Shown: positions 16,872 through 26,089 of the stretch, piece after piece
Layout: the number at the start of each line of letters is the position of its first letter
How positions within the stretch are numbered: the first letter of the stretch is position 1
Assembly (NCBI RefSeq): GCF_010915705.1
Contig: NZ_JAAIKE010000003.1
Location: 310,001-374,000 of the forward strand
DNA length: 64,000 bases
Direction: 5' to 3'
Source of the DNA: Pseudotabrizicola algicola
GTDB lineage: Bacteria; Pseudomonadota; Alphaproteobacteria; Rhodobacterales; Rhodobacteraceae
Notes under the pieces: generated by a model
Seen by the model: the letters and a program-made list of their open reading frames with translations, nothing else
Databases searched by the model: none
What the model was told of the DNA's origin: nothing
Position numbers and translations under genes: made by a program

Positions 16872-17357
16872 GTGAACCGCGAAAGCTTTTGTCTTGACCT
16901 GATCCGCGACATGACCGGCCTCTTGGAGGATACCGTCGGTTTGCAGGATGCCGAAGGCTATGTGACCGTTGTCGGGCAGCTCATGGGCGAAAGAATCTAC
17001 ACGCAGCGGGGCTTCGGGCCGGACCATCCGATGCAAGACGCCGAGCTTGGTCCTGTTCTGGTGGACCTGAAAGCCAAGATCGACGGCGGCTTCCGGATCG
17101 AAGAAGACACGGCCTCGTCGCTGGTGTTTTTCAACGACAAATGTCCTTTCGGCAGCCGTGTCGAGGGGCGACAATCGCTCTGCATGATGACATCGAATGT
17201 CTTTGGTTTCATCGCATCCCAATGCAAGGGATATGCAAAGGTCGAATTGGAGAAAACGATCGCAGCCGGCGATGGAATGTGCCGGGTAAAGCTGCATTTC
17301 AACAAGAACACGGCTCCCGGCAGGGAATATTATCGGATAGAAAATACCGATGGTTGA
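16872..17357 (+). CDS. Methanogen output domain 1 (MetOD1)-like protein
   Basis: A 161-aa protein with a GTG start at 16872, six bases after AGGAG; an ATG two bases earlier is out of frame and stops at once. The sequence resembles the MetOD1 signalling domain: a conserved DKCPFG, then a cysteine cluster (SLCMMTSNVFGFIASQC) and a late GMCRVKLHF. The cysteines suggest metal, heme or redox sensing, which is inference. It overlaps the hybrid kinase gene by eight bases, so the two are probably one sensory unit. Codon use and G+C are lower than in the flanking genes. Confidence 0.72.
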   Translation: MNRESFCLDLIRDMTGLLEDTVGLQDAEGYVTVVGQLMGERIYTQRGFGPDHPMQDAELGPVLVDLKAKIDGGFRIEEDTASSLVFFNDKCPFGSRVEGRQSLCMMTSNVFGFIASQCKGYAKVELEKTIAAGDGMCRVKLHFNKNTAPGREYYRIENTDG

Positions 17358-19209
17358 CCTGAAACTCGTGGAAGCGTTTGTGCAGGTTCAAAACTATCCC
17401 TGCGCCGTGCTTCAGCCCAACTGCACCGTGATTTCGTTCAACTCGGAATTCAAACAGTTATTCGACGGCGTTTTTGTTGATGACCGCCTGAAAAGCGCTG
17501 CCCGGCATGCCGCGCGCACCAGCGGCAGTGTGCCTGCAAGCCTTCTGGGCAAAGATCACGAACGGCATAGTGCAAGCCTCACTGCCCTGCATCTGGCAGA
17601 CAGTCATCTTATCTACCTGCAAGTGCGGCCAAGAGATAACCATTTCTCGAAAATCACCCAAGGTCTGACCAATCTCAATGAATCCGTGTCTCGCGGCGCG
17701 AGACATTCTGTCACCTTGCAGCAGGTGCTCGAGGCCACCGCAGATGGTGTGCTGATCTGCAATGTCGACGGAAAAGTCCTCGAGACGAACAAGGCGTGCA
17801 AGGATATTCTGGGCGAGGTAAAGCATATCTCGTCGCTCTTGCCGGAATATTCCTTCAAGGCCATTTTTGCGAACCCTGACCGGCAGTCGAAACTGACATC
17901 CGTCAGAATTGCAAAGACTTCCCCCGCCGGACAGGAATTGACCCTGGATGTGCGGATCGGTCAATCGCGGAGCGTGGACGGTGCTATCTACGTCGTGCTG
18001 ATTGCGGACCGGACCGATAGAACCCGCCTCGAACAGGCCATGAAGCAGGCCAAGGATGCAAATGCGAATGCGCAGCAGGCCTCCGCGCGGGACGCGGCCA
18101 AAAGCCGTTTCCTCAGCACGATGAGCCATGAGATACGCACACCCCTTCACGGGGTTATCTCGGCGCTGGAGTTGATGGACCTTCACGGCTTCGAAGACCA
18201 GGAACTGCGCGCATTGCACAAGATCGCCACCACGGCGAGCGAAGAAGCCCTGCATCAGGTCAATCGCGCCCTTGATTTTACCAAGTTCGAAGCGCGCCTG
18301 CAGTCGGACAGTCCGGTAGAGACATTCGACCCCGCAGAACTTGTCAAAAGCGTCATAGACCAGATGAAGGCTTTCGCGGTCCGTCGCGGCAATACTCTGA
18401 CCCTTAGCCAGACCGGACTGCTGTCGGCAAATGCGGTGGGCGATCAATATCTGTTCCACCAGATTGTGCAGAACCTTATCGGAAATGCCTTGAAGTTTAC
18501 ATCGAATGGCATGGTGAACGCCCATCTTGGCATATTCACCCTCGATGATGGTCGCCTGCGACTTGACCTCGATATCAGCGACACCGGGGTCGGCTTCGAT
18601 ATGAGCCAGAAGGAACGCCTTCTGAAAGAGTTTGAAACCGGCAAAGAGAAGTTTACCAAAATCGAAGACGGGGCGGGGATCGGCCTGTCTCTTGTAAACC
18701 GCGCCGTGATCCGGATGGGCGGCGTTCTCAGCATCGACAGCGTTCCCGGTCGTGGGTCGTCGTTTCGCGTCATCATGGATCTGGGTGCCGGCGCCTCGCG
18801 CGCAAAGGCCGATCTTGCGCCGCGTCCTGCCTTGGGGTCCTTCGGGCTTTCGGTGCTGGTTGTCGATGACAATATGGTCAACCGCAGCATGCTGGCGCGG
18901 ATACTGACTTTGCTGGGTTGCAAGGTTTCCGAAGCGGAGTCCGGCAAACAGGCCCTCACGCTATTGGCGGCCGGTGGCTTTGATCTGGTGTTTATGGATA
19001 TCAGCATGCCCGATATGAACGGGATAGAGGCGACGCAGGCCTATTTCCGGTCCAACCCGACCAAGCCGGCCCGTATCGTCGGTCTGACGGCACATGTCGA
19101 TAAGGCCATACGGGACTCCTGTCTTGAGGCGAATATGGATGACGTTCTCTCAAAACCGCTGAAACGGGCGAGTTTGGAAGATTACCTGAAATCCGTCATG
19201 GTGAAATAG
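17350..19209 (+). CDS. PAS-containing hybrid histidine kinase with receiver domain
   Basis: A 619-aa protein without membrane segments, so probably cytoplasmic. The order is an N-terminal region (1-110), a PAS-like domain (about 118-225), a HisKA dimerisation domain with the phospho-acceptor His260 in FLSTMSHEIRTPLHG, and an HATPase domain with N-box QNLIGNALKFT, DTGVGF and GAGIGLSLV. A C-terminal receiver domain has VVDDN and the phospho-acceptor Asp550 in VFMDISMPDMNG. No output domain or HPt protein is nearby, so a phosphorelay partner is encoded elsewhere. Overlap with the MetOD1-like gene points to that protein as its sensor. Two 60-base lines at 17341-17460 are 45% and 50% G+C by hand count. 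Confidence 0.92.
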   Translation: MVDLKLVEAFVQVQNYPCAVLQPNCTVISFNSEFKQLFDGVFVDDRLKSAARHAARTSGSVPASLLGKDHERHSASLTALHLADSHLIYLQVRPRDNHFSKITQGLTNLNESVSRGARHSVTLQQVLEATADGVLICNVDGKVLETNKACKDILGEVKHISSLLPEYSFKAIFANPDRQSKLTSVRIAKTSPAGQELTLDVRIGQSRSVDGAIYVVLIADRTDRTRLEQAMKQAKDANANAQQASARDAAKSRFLSTMSHEIRTPLHGVISALELMDLHGFEDQELRALHKIATTASEEALHQVNRALDFTKFEARLQSDSPVETFDPAELVKSVIDQMKAFAVRRGNTLTLSQTGLLSANAVGDQYLFHQIVQNLIGNALKFTSNGMVNAHLGIFTLDDGRLRLDLDISDTGVGFDMSQKERLLKEFETGKEKFTKIEDGAGIGLSLVNRAVIRMGGVLSIDSVPGRGSSFRVIMDLGAGASRAKADLAPRPALGSFGLSVLVVDDNMVNRSMLARILTLLGCKVSEAESGKQALTLLAAGGFDLVFMDISMPDMNGIEATQAYFRSNPTKPARIVGLTAHVDKAIRDSCLEANMDDVLSKPLKRASLEDYLKSVMVK

Positions 19210-19275
19210 GCTCGGCCGCCCGTCGAGGCGTCACGGAAACCTGCGTCCCTCGCCGGAGCCGTGCAGGCAGGTTTG

Positions 19276-19309
19276 CCCGTGCGGGGCTCAGGTCCATGCC
19301 CCGCACGGG
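19276..19309. terminator. Candidate hairpin between convergent genes
   Basis: A perfect 11-bp inverted repeat (19276-19286 with 19299-19309) around a 12-base loop lies between the kinase and the aminopeptidase P gene, which converge here. There is no clear T run on either side, so it is only a candidate bidirectional terminator. Confidence 0.5.
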
Positions 19310-19348
19310 TCGGCTCAAGGGCCACACGGGGCGGCAGGGCAGGCCGCC

Positions 19349-20428
19349 TTACCCCGCCACATGCACATCGCGCGGCAGTCCCGACAGAATGCGCGCGCCG
19401 GTTGCGGTGACCACGGCCACCTCTTCCAGCCGGATGCCAAAGCGCCCCGGCAGGTAGATGCCGGGCTCCACGGTGAACACCATGCCTTCTTCCAGCAGCA
19501 TCGTGTTCGTCGCGGTCATATAGGGCGGCTCATGCACTTCCGATCCGAGCCCGTGTCCGGTGCGGTGGGTGAAATACTCGCCATACCCCGCCGCCACGAT
19601 CACGCCGCGCGCGGCATCATCCACCACATGGGCAGCCACACCGGGGCGAATGGCCGCCAGCGCCGCCTGCACCGCGGCATCCACCACCGCATGCACCTCG
19701 GCATAGCCTTCGGGCAGGTGGCCGACAGCGGCCATGCGGGTGATGTCGGAGTAATACCCGTCCTTGCGCGCGCCGATATCGACCACGATCGCATCGCCGG
19801 TGCGCAGCACGGTGCTGCCGGTGTGGTGATGCGGAAAGGCCGAATTGGCCCCCGCGCCCACAATGACGAACTCGCACCGCGCGCCATGCGCGGCAAAGGT
19901 GGCCATCGCCACATCTGCAAGGTCGGCCTCGGTCATGCCGGGCCGGATCGCCGCGCGCACCGCCGCCTGCGCCAGATCGGCGATGCGGGCGTTCTCGGCC
20001 AAGGCCGCCAGTTCCGCCTCATCCTTGACCATGCGCAGCGCGCCCACGGTGTCGCTGGCAAAGCCGCGCGCCACATTGGGCAGGCTGTCCAGCACCAGAA
20101 GCCCGTGGTCGGTCCGCATCGACTCGTCCAGCGACACGCGGCGCGGGCTGGGCGCGATGGCCTGCACCGCGGCCTCCAGCGCCGCCGCAGGGCCGGTCGC
20201 ATCGGCCCAGTCCCAGAACGGCAGGTCGGTGTGCTGGCGCGCATCGGCGGCGTTCAGCGCGGGCATGACAAAGCCCGCCTGCTCCGGCCCCACCAGCAAC
20301 AGGCAGGGGCGCTCGTCCGGATGGGGCGCAAAGCCCAGCAGCCAGCGCATATGCGCTCCGGGGGCCAGCACCACAAGTCCGGTGCCCGTCGCCTCCATCC
20401 TCGCGCGCAAACGGTCCAGCCGTGTCAT
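19349..20428 (-). CDS. M24 family aminopeptidase P-like (Xaa-Pro) peptidase
   Basis: A 359-aa pita-bread metallopeptidase. The N-terminal creatinase-like domain is followed by the catalytic domain with metal ligands in VDIGARKDGYYSDITR, HRTGHGLGSEVHEPPY and VEPGIYLPGRFGIRLEE. It lies in the same minus-strand unit as a peptide-binding protein and overlaps the GAF gene stop by ATGA. A role in hydrolysing imported peptides with proline in position two is likely (inference). Confidence 0.92.
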   Translation of the reverse strand: MTRLDRLRARMEATGTGLVVLAPGAHMRWLLGFAPHPDERPCLLLVGPEQAGFVMPALNAADARQHTDLPFWDWADATGPAAALEAAVQAIAPSPRRVSLDESMRTDHGLLVLDSLPNVARGFASDTVGALRMVKDEAELAALAENARIADLAQAAVRAAIRPGMTEADLADVAMATFAAHGARCEFVIVGAGANSAFPHHHTGSTVLRTGDAIVVDIGARKDGYYSDITRMAAVGHLPEGYAEVHAVVDAAVQAALAAIRPGVAAHVVDDAARGVIVAAGYGEYFTHRTGHGLGSEVHEPPYMTATNTMLLEEGMVFTVEPGIYLPGRFGIRLEEVAVVTATGARILSGLPRDVHVAG

Positions 20429-20886
20429 GCGGGGTTCTCCATCGGCACGCTGGCAATCGCGGCCAGCAGGTCCGCCTTGTGCTTGGCCACCAGCGCCTCC
20501 AGCACCGCCACCCGTTCCGGCGTGAAATGCCCCTCGACATCCAGCACGTTCACGGTGCCCACCACCTGACCGCCATCGGTCACCGGAATGTTCAGCGCCG
20601 AATGGCAGCCCAAGGCGTTGATCAGCGCGTGATCGTTGAAATAGATGGCAAATTCCGGCGTCGTATTGGCGACAAAGCTGCGCTGGCCGTCAATCACCAC
20701 ATCCGACCACGCGTCGGAGCGCATCGGTTTGGTGCCGGTCGCCGGATAGTCCTCGGGGTGCGAGGTATAGGCACGCCGGACCAGGTCTGCCTTGCGGTCA
20801 AGCACGGTCACAGTGAACAGGCGCGCTCCGGCGGCGTCCTGCGCAGCACGGTGCAAAGCCGCGAAAACGGCTGTCGGATCAGTCAT
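20425..20886 (-). CDS. GAF domain protein
   Basis: A 153-aa single-domain protein. The GAF fold is suggested by RLFTVTVLD, the SDVVIDGQRSFVA strand-helix unit and CHSALNIPVTDGGQVVGTVNVLD near the end. The ATG at 20886 follows AAGG; earlier in-frame ATGs at 20904 and 20925 are possible. Ligand unknown. The single conserved-looking cysteine in GCHSALN is noted, but I see no complete methionine sulfoxide reductase signature. It sits between the peptide-binding protein and the peptidase in one operon. Confidence 0.75.
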   Translation of the reverse strand: MTDPTAVFAALHRAAQDAAGARLFTVTVLDRKADLVRRAYTSHPEDYPATGTKPMRSDAWSDVVIDGQRSFVANTTPEFAIYFNDHALINALGCHSALNIPVTDGGQVVGTVNVLDVEGHFTPERVAVLEALVAKHKADLLAAIASVPMENPA

Positions 20887-20949
20887 GGCGATACCTTGGG
20901 TCATTTTGATGCCACGGGGCGGCAAGATGCCGCCCCGCTTCGTGTCAGA

Positions 20950-22536
20950 TCAGTTCTTTTCCACCAGACGGTAGAAGACAAAGTCGGCGCTGGCCCCGTT
21001 GACATAGCCCTGCACCTTCTCGGCCATCGCCACCTGCTTGATCGCCTGGAACATGATGACAAAGGGCGACTCGTCCTGAACCGATTTCTGCAGCTCCAGA
21101 TACATCTGGTTGCGCGTGTCCTCGTCCTGTTCCGACAGCGCGGCCAAGGTCTTGGCATTCATCTCCTCGGGCGGCATCCACGCGTTGCGCCATGTGGTGG
21201 TGGACACGTATTTGTCATCCGAGTTGTCGGCGTTATAGGCAAAGGCCTTGGCGTTGGAATGCGGGTCCATGAAGTCGGGGCCCCAGTAAAGCAGCATCCC
21301 CTGATGGGTCCGCGCGCGATACTTGGTAATCACCTGCGCCCCCGTTCCCGGAAGGATCTCGAAGTCGATCCCCGCAGGCGCGAAGGTCTGCTGCAACGAG
21401 GCCGCGATGTCGGTGAAGGGCGCGGAATTGATGACATCCAGTTCGATCTTCAACGGTGTCGTCACGCCGCCTTCGGCCAGAATCTGCTTGGCCTTTTCCA
21501 GATCATAGCTGAACGGCGTCTCGGTCAGCGCGCCGGGGAAGCCTTCGGGCCAGAAGGCCTGATGCACGTCCATCTGGCCCTTCAGGAAGCTGTCGGCCAT
21601 GCCTTGGTAATCCACCAGATAGCGGGCGGCTTCCCACAGGGCAGGGTTCTGCAAAGCCTCGGTTTTCTGGTTGAACGAGATCCAGTGCACGGCGGTCTGC
21701 GGATAGGTTTCCACCTTCACCGCCGCATTGCCGGCAAGGCCCGCGACCTGATCGGGCGACAGGTTTTTCGCCATGTCCACATCGCCCGATTCCAGCAGCA
21801 GGCGCTGGGTGGCCGCTTCGGCTACATGGCGGATCAGCACCTGTTCAACCTTGGGCGCGCCGCCGAAATAGTCGGGGTTCGCCGCCAGCATCATCACCTC
21901 GCCGGGGGCAAACCGCGCGAGCTTGAAGGGGCCGGTGCCTGCGCTGTTGGCGTTCAGCCACGCGTGGCCCATGTCGTCATCGGTGGCATTCGCCATTGCG
22001 GTTTCCACATCGACGATCGACGCAGGGCGCGACGCCAGCACGTTCAGCACGAAAGACGGCGCGAAATCGCCTTCCCAGCGCACGGTCACCGTATTGCCAT
22101 CGGCGGTCACCATCTCCTCGATGTTCTCCGCCGTCCAGCCCAGCGTGCCCAGAATGAACGCGGGGGCCTTGTTCAGCACCAGAACGCGCTTCCAGCTGCC
22201 CACCACATCGGCGCCGCGCAGCGGGTTGCCAGAGTGGAACGTCACCCCCTCGCGCAGCTTGAACACCACGGTTTTCGCCGCCGTGTCGACTTCCCAGCTT
22301 TCGGCCAGTCCGGGGGAAAGCGTGGTGGTGTCGGTCGCATCATAGCGCACCAGCTGGTCATAGGTGTTGGTCACATATTCGCCCGAGCTGAACTCGTAGG
22401 CGGTGGCCGGGTCAATGGTCACGATGTCGTCGATGTTCTGCGCGATCACCAGCGCGGTGTCGGGCGTGGCCGCAAGGGCCGGAGCGGTGGCCAGCGCGAT
22501 CAGGCTGACCGCCAGCGTGGTTCGAAGAAAGGACAT
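20950..22536 (-). CDS. ABC transporter substrate-binding protein, peptide family (SBP_bac_5)
   Basis: A 528-aa periplasmic binding protein of the dipeptide/oligopeptide class. The start at 22536 follows AGGAGAG and gives a proper signal peptide (SFLRTTLAVSLIALATAPALAA). Family marks are IAQNIDDIVTIDPATAYE, LSPGLAESWEV, VVFKLREGVTFHSGNPL and the later GPFKLARFAPGE. The permeases and ATPases that go with it are on the plus strand at 23266-26817. It follows the XRE-cupin regulator gene with only 35 bases between them. Confidence 0.93.
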   Translation of the reverse strand: MSFLRTTLAVSLIALATAPALAATPDTALVIAQNIDDIVTIDPATAYEFSSGEYVTNTYDQLVRYDATDTTTLSPGLAESWEVDTAAKTVVFKLREGVTFHSGNPLRGADVVGSWKRVLVLNKAPAFILGTLGWTAENIEEMVTADGNTVTVRWEGDFAPSFVLNVLASRPASIVDVETAMANATDDDMGHAWLNANSAGTGPFKLARFAPGEVMMLAANPDYFGGAPKVEQVLIRHVAEAATQRLLLESGDVDMAKNLSPDQVAGLAGNAAVKVETYPQTAVHWISFNQKTEALQNPALWEAARYLVDYQGMADSFLKGQMDVHQAFWPEGFPGALTETPFSYDLEKAKQILAEGGVTTPLKIELDVINSAPFTDIAASLQQTFAPAGIDFEILPGTGAQVITKYRARTHQGMLLYWGPDFMDPHSNAKAFAYNADNSDDKYVSTTTWRNAWMPPEEMNAKTLAALSEQDEDTRNQMYLELQKSVQDESPFVIMFQAIKQVAMAEKVQGYVNGASADFVFYRLVEKN

Positions 22537-22571
22537 GTGTCTCTCCTGTTGGGTGCCGCAGCTTGTCCCCG

Positions 22572-23171
22572 CTACGGGCTTTCGGGGGATCGTCCGATCA
22601 GGCGGGGCGACGTTCCGGTCCACAACAGGCGGGCCGGTGTTTCCCCGATATTGGCAAAGGAATGCGGGGTATCCCCCATGAAATGCAGGCTGTCGCCGGG
22701 ATGCAGCACGAACACCGCATCGCCCAGTGTCTGGCGCAGGGTGCCTTCCAGCAGATAGATCAGCTCCTCGCCGGTATGGGCCGCGATTTCCGAGGCATAG
22801 CCGACAGGGATTTCGATGATGAGCGACGACAGGACGCCGCCGGGCAGGGTGCTGTTGACCCGCTGATAGCGCAAGGAACTGTCGGCGATGGCAAAGCTGG
22901 GCCGCTCGCCATGACGGCTGATGCTGTCGGACGGGCGCGGCGTGGCGATGAACCAGTCGATCTCCACCCCCAGCGCCGCCGCCAGACCCGCCAGCGTGGC
23001 AAGCGAGGGCGTGGCCTTGTCGCGCTCCACCTGTGACAGGAAACCGACCGAGATGCCCGCCTGATCCGCCAGAACCTGCAACGTCAGCCCCGCCTTGCGC
23101 CGCAAATCGCGGATGCGGCCGCCGAAGGCAAGCGGCGGGGCCGGGTCAGGCTGTCGCATGGGTTGAGACAT
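22572..23171 (-). CDS. XRE-family regulator with cupin sensor domain
   Basis: A 199-aa transcription factor. The helix-turn-helix spans about residues 17-72 (LTLQVLADQAGISVGFLSQVE), and a cupin-2 domain (about 110-190) has TGEELIYLLEGTLR and LHPGDSLHFMGDTPHSF. This is the layout of regulators of amine, amino-acid or peptide catabolism, in which the cupin binds the inducer. It is the first gene of the minus-strand unit and faces the AT-rich operator at 23199-23240, so it likely controls both itself and the transporter genes. Confidence 0.92.
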   Translation of the reverse strand: MSQPMRQPDPAPPLAFGGRIRDLRRKAGLTLQVLADQAGISVGFLSQVERDKATPSLATLAGLAAALGVEIDWFIATPRPSDSISRHGERPSFAIADSSLRYQRVNSTLPGGVLSSLIIEIPVGYASEIAAHTGEELIYLLEGTLRQTLGDAVFVLHPGDSLHFMGDTPHSFANIGETPARLLWTGTSPRLIGRSPESP

Positions 23172-23198
23172 GGCACTCTCCTTCCCGACTCACGCTAG

Positions 23199-23240
23199 TA
23201 AAAAAATTTTGCTAAGTCAAAAATTTTTGATAACGTGAAA
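23199..23240. promoter_or_regulatory. AT-rich operator between regulator and permease operon
   Basis: In a G+C-rich genome this spot is almost pure A/T. Two 15-base direct repeats, AAAAAATTTTGCTAA (23201-23215) and AAAAATTTTTGATAA (23219-23233), start 18 bases apart. The second contains the perfect 12-base palindrome CAAAAATTTTTG (23218-23229). It lies between two divergent start codons and is the obvious binding site for the XRE-cupin protein. Confidence 0.7.
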
Positions 23241-23265
23241 AAAAATATTAACGGGAACCTCTGCC

Positions 23266-24342
23266 ATGACCCAGACCCTGACGCCCGGCGACCAGACCGC
23301 CGCGCTGCGTGATGCCGGACCCCGCCTTGCCCGTGGCCTGCTGGCTGCGGGCGGCGTGCTTCTGACCGTGGCGCTGACCTTTCTGGGGCTGCTGGCCATC
23401 ACCTTCGTCATCGGCCGCGTGGTGCCGATCGACCCGGTGCTTGCCGTGGTGGGCGACCGCGCAAGCAGGGAAACCTATGACGCCGTGCGCCTCGCGATGG
23501 GGCTGGACGACCCGCTGCTCGTGCAGTTCGCCCGCTATGTCGGCGCGGTGGTGCAGGGCGATCTGGGCCAATCCGTCGCCACAGGGCGCGCGGTGGCGAG
23601 CGATCTTGCGCGCGTATTTCCGGCAACGCTGGAAATGGCCACCATCGGCATCCTGATCGGCGTTGTGGTGGGTGTGCCGATGGGCGTGCTGGCGGCAGCG
23701 CGGCAGGGGACATGGGTGGATCAGGTCATCCGCGTGGTCGGTCTGGCGGGCTATGCCATTCCGGCCTTCTGGCTGGGTCTGGTGGGGCTGGTGCTGTTCT
23801 ACGCCAAGCTGCGCTGGGTCGGCGGCCCGGGGCGGATCGACCTCTTTCTCGACGGCATGGTCCCCGTTCGCACCGGCTTGCTCCTGGTCGACTCGCTGAT
23901 CGCCGGCAACTGGGCCGCGCTGCGCAGCGCGGCATCGCATATCGTGCTGCCCGCCACGATCCTCGGGTTCTTCTCGCTCGCCTACATCGCCCGCATGACC
24001 CGCAGCTTCATGCTGGAACAACTGGGGCAGGAATACATCACCACCGCCCGCGTCAAGGGCGTGCCCGAACGGGTGGTCATCTGGCGCCACGCCTTCCGCC
24101 CCATCCGCGTGCAACTGGTGACGGTCATCGGCCTGTCCTACGCGGGCCTGCTGGAAGGATCGGTCATGATCGAAACCGTGTTCTCCTGGCCGGGGATCGG
24201 CAATTACCTGACCACGGCCCTCCTGAACGCCGACATGAACGCTGTGCTGGGGGCCACGCTCGTCATCGGGGCGGTGTTCATCGGCATCAACAAGGGGTCA
24301 GACCTGCTCTACCGCCTGCTGGACCCGAGGGCTCGCACATGA
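23266..24342 (+). CDS. ABC transporter permease, DppB-like
   Basis: A 358-aa inner-membrane permease of the peptide ABC class. It has about six hydrophobic segments, the first after the cytoplasmic N terminus (VLLTVALTFLGLLAITFVI). The coupling-helix region reads EYITTARVKGVPERVVIWRHAFR, which contacts the ATPases. The stop overlaps the start of the second permease as ATGA. Confidence 0.93.
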   Translation: MTQTLTPGDQTAALRDAGPRLARGLLAAGGVLLTVALTFLGLLAITFVIGRVVPIDPVLAVVGDRASRETYDAVRLAMGLDDPLLVQFARYVGAVVQGDLGQSVATGRAVASDLARVFPATLEMATIGILIGVVVGVPMGVLAAARQGTWVDQVIRVVGLAGYAIPAFWLGLVGLVLFYAKLRWVGGPGRIDLFLDGMVPVRTGLLLVDSLIAGNWAALRSAASHIVLPATILGFFSLAYIARMTRSFMLEQLGQEYITTARVKGVPERVVIWRHAFRPIRVQLVTVIGLSYAGLLEGSVMIETVFSWPGIGNYLTTALLNADMNAVLGATLVIGAVFIGINKGSDLLYRLLDPRART

Positions 24343-25241
24343 TTTCCCGCGCTTGGCTGATGGACGAAGACCCGGCAACCCGCGCGCAGGCGCGGGCGGG
24401 GCAGGCATGGCGGCTCGCCCGCGATCTGTCGCGCAACCCGCTGGCGATGGTCGGGCTGGCAATCATCGTGGCGCTGCTGGTCGTCGCGGCCTTCGCGCCG
24501 TGGCTCGCCCCCTATTCCCCCGTCGAGGGGATGCTGACCAACCGCCTGCAGCCCCCCTCTGCCGCGCATTGGATGGGCACCGACGAACTGGGGCGGGATA
24601 TCCTGTCGCGCGTGATCCACGGCGCGCGGATCACCCTTTACATCGTGATGCTGGTCGCGGTGATCTCGGCTCCGCTCGGGCTCGTCATCGGGGCGGTGTC
24701 GGGCTATTTCGGCGGCTGGGTCGACCGCGTGATGATGGGGCTGACCGACATTTTCCTGTCGATGCCCCGCCTGATCCTTGCCCTCGCCTTCGTTGCCGCC
24801 CTCGGACCCGGCATCGAGAACGCCGTCATCGCCATCGCCATCACCGCCTGGCCCGTCTACGCCCGCATCGCGCGGGCCGAAACGCTGACCTTCCGGCGGT
24901 CCGATTTCATCGTCGCGGTGCAGATGCAGGGGGCCAGCCACGCGCGGGTCATCGCCTTGCACGTCCTGCCGCTCTGCATGTCCTCCACCATCGTCCGCGT
25001 CACGCTGGACATGGCGGGCATCATCCTGACCGCCGCAGGGCTGGGCTTCCTCGGCCTTGGCGCGCAGCCGCCCTTGCCCGAATGGGGCGCGATGATCTCC
25101 AAGGGCCGCGCCTTCATCCTCGACCAATGGTGGGTCGCCACCATGCCCGGCTTTGCCATCGTCATCGTGTCACTGGGGTTCTGCCTCTTCGGTGACGGGC
25201 TGCGCGATGTGCTCGACCCACGGCAAAGGAGCAAATCATGA
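24339..25241 (+). CDS. ABC transporter permease, DppC-like
   Basis: A 300-aa permease partner. The N terminus is cytoplasmic, then come a membrane helix (MVGLAIIVALLVVAAFAPW) and HWMGTDELGRDILSRVIHG, a typical DppC stretch. FIVAVQMQGASHARVIALHVLP follows as the coupling helix. The ATG at 24339 overlaps the previous stop, although the frame is open further upstream. Overlaps the first ATPase gene by four bases. Confidence 0.93.
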   Translation: MISRAWLMDEDPATRAQARAGQAWRLARDLSRNPLAMVGLAIIVALLVVAAFAPWLAPYSPVEGMLTNRLQPPSAAHWMGTDELGRDILSRVIHGARITLYIVMLVAVISAPLGLVIGAVSGYFGGWVDRVMMGLTDIFLSMPRLILALAFVAALGPGIENAVIAIAITAWPVYARIARAETLTFRRSDFIVAVQMQGASHARVIALHVLPLCMSSTIVRVTLDMAGIILTAAGLGFLGLGAQPPLPEWGAMISKGRAFILDQWWVATMPGFAIVIVSLGFCLFGDGLRDVLDPRQRSKS

Positions 25242-26089
25242 CCCTGCTTTCGGTTCAGGACCTTCGGGTCAGCTTCCCGCGCCCCTCGGGCGGGCGGGTC
25301 GAGGTGGTGCGCGGCCTCTCCTTCGATCTGGGGCGCGAACGCTTGGGCATCGTGGGCGAATCCGGCTCGGGCAAGTCGATGACCGGTCGCGCCCTGATGG
25401 GCCTCATCGCCCCCCCGGGGCGTGTCACCGCGCAGCGGATGCAGTTTGACGGCATAGACCTCACCACCCTGTCGGAAAAAGACTACCGCGCGCTGCGCGG
25501 GGCGCGGATGTCGATGGTGCTGCAAGACCCCAAGTTCAGCCTGAACCCCGTGATCCGCATCGGCGACCAGATTGCCGAGGCGCTGGAGTTTCACACCTCC
25601 CTCTCTGCCGCCGCACGTCGCGCCAAGGTGCGCGACGCGCTCGAGGCGGTGCGCATCGACGACCCCGACCGCGTGGCGCGGCTGTTCCCGCACGAGGTCT
25701 CGGGCGGCATGGGCCAGCGCGTGATGATCGCGATGATGGTGGTGCTGGAACCTGATCTGATGATCGCCGACGAGCCGACAAGCGCCCTCGATGTCTCGGT
25801 GCGCGAACAGGTTCTGTCGATCATGGATGATCTGGTTCGGCGGCGCGGCATGGGCCTGATGCTGATTTCGCATGACCTCAACATGGTGGCCCGCTGGTGC
25901 GACCGCATTCTGGTGATGTTCAACGGCGAGGTGGTGGAAGAAATCGGCCCCGGCGCGCTGCATGCCGCAACGCATCCCTACACACGCGGGCTGATCGCCA
26001 GCCTGCCACGGCTCGACGAAGACCGCTCCGAATTGCCGGTGCTCGACCGTGCCGCCTTGGCGCGGGTCGGACAGGAGGCCCGCCCATGA
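25238..26089 (+). CDS. ABC transporter ATP-binding protein, DppD-like
   Basis: A 283-aa nucleotide-binding subunit. Walker A is GESGSGKSMTGRAL, the signature is VSGGMGQRVMIAMM (the SGGM form usual in DppD/OppD), and Walker B with the D loop is LMIADEPTSALD. The C-terminal oligopeptide extension (HPYTRGLIASLPRLDE) is present. Translationally coupled to both neighbours. Confidence 0.94.
   Translation: MTLLSVQDLRVSFPRPSGGRVEVVRGLSFDLGRERLGIVGESGSGKSMTGRALMGLIAPPGRVTAQRMQFDGIDLTTLSEKDYRALRGARMSMVLQDPKFSLNPVIRIGDQIAEALEFHTSLSAAARRAKVRDALEAVRIDDPDRVARLFPHEVSGGMGQRVMIAMMVVLEPDLMIADEPTSALDVSVREQVLSIMDDLVRRRGMGLMLISHDLNMVARWCDRILVMFNGEVVEEIGPGALHAATHPYTRGLIASLPRLDEDRSELPVLDRAALARVGQEARP

Noticed and set aside
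25238-26089. ABC signature VSGGM instead of LSGGQ, taken at first as a degenerate ATPase.
   Set aside because: The SGGM form is normal in DppD/OppD proteins and Walker A and B are intact.
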